Shown here one piece after another: positions 6,543 to 10,617 of a stretch of DNA of 10,617 nucleotides (positions are counted from its first letter, which is position 1; every line of letters begins with the position of its first letter). The stretch lies in contig JALLAZ010001816.1 in the NCBI GenBank assembly GCA_036939755.1, positions 1 through 10,617 on the forward strand. The letters are read 5' to 3'. The notes beneath the pieces were generated by a model. It had not been told where the DNA came from and searched no databases. It worked only from the letters and a program-made list of their open reading frames with translations. Source of the stretch: Stephanodiscus triporus (taxonomy: Eukaryota > Bacillariophyta > Thalassiosirophyceae > Thalassiosirales > Thalassiosiraceae). The position numbers and the translations under genes are program-made.

Positions 6543-6784
6543 TCAGGGAGTGGTCGTTATGGCGGTACTCTCTACACCATATCGTCTACTCCTAGAGTAT
6601 GATCAATACCTTGCTTTGTAACTACGATAGTCTCGAGAGTGAGAAAAACAACTTTGGCGGGGGCGGGGCTGGCGGGGCGGGAGTCTTGCGGGATTCGTGC
6701 CACGACACAAAGAAAAAATCCACCGCACGGCCAGTTTCCGCGCTGGGGCATTCTCTTCGCATAAATGAAACAACACCAAACAAC

Positions 6785-9368
6785 ATGGCATCGTCATCGA
6801 CGCATATCAATCCATTACCGGAAGTGGGGAGCTGGAATCTGCTGGTTCCTCTACCCGGAGAAGAAGACGAGAAAATCGACGTAGGCGTTGTCAAAGTGCA
6901 TCCAGCAATAAATCGTGTTGCATACACAACTCGTGCCCGAAACGATAACAGTGAAGATGTTGGCCGTTGTAGAATCATCATCCAGGATTTTGGTGATGTC
7001 AGAAATGAGACGGTTGCCTCGTTTTCGTTGCGGGAGCTTGCCGAAAGAATCAATGAGTTTCGAAACAACACCAACTCGCATTCATCCACATATGAGGCTC
7101 ACGCGTACGACACGCACCATCTCTTGCATAGCTTGTCCGCGAAATCTCCTCATAATATGTCAGTTCAAATGCTGGGCGCCGTTCAGAACTTGGCGTTCCT
7201 CTCTCGCGATGCTATTCGCACTCAGGTTCCGCCGGGATATGTCAGGGAAGAACCATCGACGTTGCAACGGCTCATGATAGGCTTCCGACGCTGCATCGCT
7301 ATTGTATCCATCTTTCATCTAGAGGGCCAACATGAGGAGTCGTGTGCTCGTGGTGTAGAGGTCATAGGGTACATTGGTCCGGATGACTTGGATGAACACG
7401 AACAGAACGAGAAGACTAGGAAGAGACATGCCAGTTCGTTTCCGATACCTATTTCAGAGAACATAATAGCCTATGGCTGTTATGATGGCGGAATTCGTTT
7501 CTATGACATGGTTACGCGAACACAAGGTGAGAATCAGAACTTAATTTCTAATTCCCTGGCTATTGATGACTCAGGTAGTCCGAATGTTTTTTCCCATTGC
7601 AGTGAAATCGGCACTAGGGCCAAACGGCAGAGGAAATCCTATCGTTAGACTGATCAGTGCAAATATAAATGAATCCAAGTATGTGCCATCCTTGAATAAT
7701 AAAAATAGGAAGAAAACGAAGCGACAAAGAAGACCAAGAATTGTCAGCGTTGCTCCTTCGGGTGTTGCTGCATATTTGTGGGAGCTTGATTTATCTATCG
7801 ATCTCGACAATGGTAAAATACTGCAGTTCCACATCCCCCCTCCTCTTGTTTGCTTTGACGGGCTTGTGGCTGCAGTGAGTTGCAAGGGACTACCAGTGAA
7901 ATACCCGCCTATGTTGTCACCCACTAGTATAGCTTCTCTCTCGCCGTGGTCATCATGGGAACAGATGGATGAAGTAAATAGTCAATTCGAAGTGTCGTAC
8001 GATCCTCGTAAGAACGTACTGTGTTGGGTCTTTTCTCCAGATTGTGTAGGATCTTCTCTCAAACCTCGTGCATCTCGGGAAGAACGGCTTAATACGAATG
8101 GTGTCCTAGTTGTTTGGGATCTTGGTGACATGCCTCAACCAGAATTTCCACCGCCAATACTTCCTCCCCACTGCGTACAACAATTGCATCGAACAGAAGG
8201 CGGCAGAGTCACAGCCGACATGGCTGTCCCCATTATTTTGTCTGACTCTTATATGGTGACAATTTACATCACTTCATCGAATGAGCTGATGGCCACTGTG
8301 TCAAACTTGAACGAATGCGGAGAGTCTATTCACTTAGAGAGCAGAGTGTCGGAGTTGGCTGATCTAAGCGGCTATTCTTGCTGCACTGTTGCTGCTACAT
8401 CCATTTTCCATTCACCTCTGATACTTATTGGAACTCAATATGGAATTTTATTTGCAACTGTTTCACCAGGAAACGAGTCAGTGGATCAACTCTCCCCTCG
8501 TTCACCGTTACTATCCATTTCCGAAGGTGCCAATGAAATAATATCCTCGTCGCAGCGGAAGATAATCGGAGGTGAAGTAACTGAGTTAGAGGGTTGTAAC
8601 ACAGAGCGAGTGATCCAGCTTTGTGATATTGAAGGAGTTCAGTCTTGGTCTTGCGGAAAGTCCGAGACTAAGATATATGTGACAGACACGGTATCATCAA
8701 AAGTTGAATCCTTGGAGGCTGAAGTTGAGATGTTGCAAGACGATTTATGTCGCATAAATGCAGCATTAGAGGACGAAAGACTAAACAGTCTAGCGATAAC
8801 AGTGAAGCTTGCAGCTATGGAAAGCAGGGCTAAGGAATTGGAGGAGCAAGCCGACTTTAAAACATACGAGTTGGCAGCAATACAAGAAGAATGCAATACG
8901 TTGCGTAATCAGCTTGATGAAATCAAGGAAAACACACCCCCAAGCAACCAACAGGAGGAGCTTGCAACTGCGAAGGAATTTGAAGATTCACTTCAAGCAT
9001 ATATTACTCTGTTGGAGGAGACGTTGTCAGCTGGGGAAAATGATCTAGAAGTCGCAAGGCAGCAAGCCGAGGAATACAAAAAGAGATACGATGAAGTTGC
9101 AGCAGTTGCGGTGGAGCGGCAGCTGGAGCAGCAGATCGCGATTGAGTCTCTCGATCGGGAACGAATTGACCACGCAACCGAAACAACTCGACTAAGGGAA
9201 GAACTTTCCACGCTCCAGACGATGAATCATGCGTCATTGGCTGAAATGAAACTCAAAGCCGAGTCTTCTACGGAGATCATCGTGGCCATGACAGTTGAGC
9301 TTCAGAACACCCGTAACGAACTTGATGTATACAGGCACAAACACAGGAGTCAGGGGTTGAAATATTAA
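6785..9368 (+). CDS. Predicted beta-propeller (WD40-like) protein with C-terminal coiled coil; two exons
   Basis: Exons are 6785-7526 and 7603-9368, giving about 835 residues. The N-terminal 600 residues look like a divergent beta-propeller. Blade-like patterns are NIIAYGCYDGGIRFYDM (about 225-241), APSGVAAYLWELD (about 298-310), NGVLVVWDLGD (about 413-423) and LILIGTQYGILFAT (about 518-533). From about residue 612 to the end there are long charged heptad stretches (VESLEAEVEMLQDDL and LEEQADFKTYELAAI), a coiled coil with a proline break (TPPSNQ) near the middle. This suggests a scaffold or trafficking protein; the family is not recognised. I chose the ATG at 6785 because it follows an A/C-rich leader and starts an ordered domain. 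An in-frame ATG at 6599 would add 62 low-quality residues. The start lies about 240 bases from the retroelement relic's truncated end. Confidence 0.8.
7527..7602 (+). other. 76-base GT-AG intron in the propeller/coiled-coil gene
   Basis: Exon 1 ends ACACAAG and the intron begins GTGAGA. It contains a branch-like CTAAT and ends with TGTTTTTTCCCATTGCAG. Splicing joins a lone G to TG, restoring a Val codon in phase and linking two ORFs that otherwise overlap in different frames. The length is not a multiple of three, so retention would hit a TAG at 7646-7648 soon after the acceptor. Confidence 0.85.
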
Positions 9369-9531
9369 TGCGCGTCTTCCACTCGAAATACACGTCCGGT
9401 CTTCATCGACCTGCTCATTCAAACTCGATCGTAAAGACATCACCTCTCGGTGTAAAAATACCATTTACATATTTAGGTATAGCGTTTAAAAGACTTGCAG
9501 CGTGATCCGAACAAAACATCCCAAACCATAA
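9369..9531. other. 163-base space between two convergent genes
   Basis: The propeller gene stops at 9368 and the last gene, on the minus strand, stops at 9532. The two 3' UTRs must share or overlap this short AT-leaning space. No stem-loop or clear polyadenylation signal was identified. Confidence 0.6.
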
Positions 9532-10617
9532 CTATCTTCGATTGCGCTGATTCGTCATGAAGGTTCGCCACACCCTCTCGTCGCTCGAACGGTGATCTCC
9601 CCCGGGTTTCCTATCCCATTCGTTCCTCAGCATCTCTCCGTTCGGTCCCTTGCCGCCCTCCCCGGCCGCCGATGCGTCGGTTGCGGGCGCCGTAATCTCC
9701 CCCCTCGCCAACTTGCGAGACATCTCGAACCCGACGCGCGATCGACCAACGGCAGTCATCGGTCCCTCGTCCGCCTCCTGCCTCGCTTGGATGGTGTCGA
9801 TCTCCGTCTGTCGTTCGTCGCGCTTGCGCATCACCCATTCCTTGGAGTGTAGTTGAAAGTTGTGACTGTACGACGCACCGAGACCGGAGAGGTCGGATTT
9901 TCGCACGTCCTCGGACGGGTAGCAGGACGGGGGAGGACCGAATACCACCGCCGCCGCCGCCGCCGACGACGACGACGCTCCTCCTCCTCCGTCAGGAATA
10001 CGTGCCCCCCCCGCAAATGCACGCGACGAAGACGACGACTGGTCCTCCGCCACAATCATCATTCGCATCGAACTCGCGTCGTGCCGTTTGCGTTTTCCGG
10101 GTCCCGAGGCGAAGTTCGTAGGGACCATCATCGTCGCCGGGTCGAGGGAGGAGGACGTCGGACGATTATGATCGGCGTCGTTCGATTCGTTCGTCGCACG
10201 GCACGACGGGGCAGAAGACGGCGGCGCGCCCGAATAATTCCCGCCGCCTCCTCCTCCTCCTCCCCGTCCTCCCCCCCCTCCACCTAAGAATCTCGCCAGC
10301 CTGATCCGTTCGCGTTCCATCGCCGCCCTCTCCGTCGCCCTCAACGACCTCAGACGCTCGTCGATCGGTAGCGCGACCTCGGCTATGCCCGTCCCTCCCA
10401 TCACGGCCCCGCCGGCGCCAACGTCTCCCTCTCCCCTCCCCCCCCCCCTCCTGGTCTTCTCGACGTCGTCGTCGTCGTCGTCGGCCCTTTCGCCCCCGTC
10501 GTCGTCCGATGTCGTCAGTAGCAATTCGGCGTACATCTCCCTCTCGGCATCGGACGCCCGAACGACCGCGACCTTCGTCGTCGTCGTCGTCGTCCCCCCT
10601 CCCTCGTCGTCGATCGT
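9532..10617 (-). CDS. Nuclear-looking protein of unknown family, 5' end outside the window
   Basis: The minus-strand frame is open to the window edge, so at least 361 residues are visible; the first ATG inside is at 10536, but 27 in-frame codons precede it and the true start is probably upstream. Numbered from that Met: Asp-rich 9-25, a charged helix-like segment 59-84 (DERLRSLRATERAAMERER), two Gly runs 85-99, a basic GKRKRHD at 147-153 that could be a nuclear localisation signal, and Ser and Ala runs 167-196. The only dense, probably conserved part is 206-280. It contains YPSEDVRKSDLSGLGASYS, HSKEWVMRKRDERQTEID and MTAVGRSRVGFEMSRKLA, and is rich in charged helix-formers. The tail carries NEWDRK and ERVWRTFMTNQRNRR. 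No domain is recognised, so no function is assigned. It is GC-rich and triplet-biased like the SANT gene, and converges on the propeller gene. Confidence 0.7.
   Translation of the reverse strand, partial: TIDDEGGGTTTTTTKVAVVRASDAEREMYAELLLTTSDDDGGERADDDDDDVEKTRRGGGRGEGDVGAGGAVMGGTGIAEVALPIDERLRSLRATERAAMERERIRLARFLGGGGGGRGGGGGGGGNYSGAPPSSAPSCRATNESNDADHNRPTSSSLDPATMMVPTNFASGPGKRKRHDASSMRMMIVAEDQSSSSSRAFAGGARIPDGGGGASSSSAAAAAVVFGPPPSCYPSEDVRKSDLSGLGASYSHNFQLHSKEWVMRKRDERQTEIDTIQARQEADEGPMTAVGRSRVGFEMSRKLARGEITAPATDASAAGEGGKGPNGEMLRNEWDRKPGGDHRSSDERVWRTFMTNQRNRR

Noticed and set aside
6599..6784. Upstream in-frame ATG for the propeller gene, adding 62 residues
   Set aside because: The extension has a Gly-rich run and no ordered character, while 6785 follows an A/C-rich leader typical of a 5' UTR. 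It remains possible.
6622..7089. 155-residue minus-strand ORF opposite the propeller gene
   Set aside because: The plus-strand frame is longer, continues across a canonical intron and has ordered composition.
7527..7648. A frameshift mutation splitting the propeller gene
   Set aside because: A GT-AG intron with a pyrimidine tract restores the frame exactly, so a mutation need not be assumed.

Overview
This is a nuclear fragment of a eukaryotic microalga, most likely a diatom (stramenopile). That placement is inferred from gene style, not from a search. The signs are short intron-poor genes, one 76-base GT-AG intron, a metazoan-like SANT domain set in Asp/Ser/Gly-rich low-complexity sequence, and a broken GIY-YIG retroelement. 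There is no bacterial operon structure, and no rRNA, tRNA or CRISPR array.

Layout, left to right. Positions 1-248 are the upstream region of a chromatin-type gene (249-1190, +) with a MIER/MTA-like SANT domain. Positions 1191-1854 are AT-rich and non-coding, with short direct and inverted repeats. This stretch ends in the first copy (1675-1752) of a dispersed repeat that lies about 100 bases upstream of a small four-pass membrane protein (1855-2457, +). Positions 2458-3205 are extreme low-complexity DNA, including C24, C9-T-G8 and a G25/C18 foldback. They lie at the 3' end of a reverse-strand gene for a single-pass, Ser/His/Asp/Glu-rich membrane protein (3206-4003, -), whose true C-terminus is doubtful. 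Positions 4004-4723 are AT-rich with several small hairpins. They are followed by the second, inverted copy of the dispersed repeat (4724-4807) and a 141-base foldback element between 9-base direct repeats (4803-4961).

Positions 5065-6542 (-) hold a 5'-truncated, broken retroelement ORF with a GIY-YIG endonuclease domain, best read as Penelope-like. Several separate lesions can be placed, including a 10-base tandem duplication. Next is a two-exon gene (6785-9368, +) for a predicted beta-propeller plus coiled-coil protein of about 835 residues. Converging on it, and leaving the window on the right, is a reverse-strand gene for a nuclear-looking protein of unknown family (9532 to beyond 10617, -).

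The genes do not form an obvious pathway. The window mixes two compositional types. The SANT gene, the 4003-3206 gene and the last gene are GC-rich and driven by GAC/GTC/TCG triplets, which create long meaningless ORFs on the opposite strand. The four-pass gene and the propeller gene have ordinary composition. The most unusual parts are the homopolymer foldbacks at 2736-3162, the hairpin-plus-T-run dispersed repeat pair, and the 141-base foldback element beside the retroelement relic. No new multi-gene system could be demonstrated.
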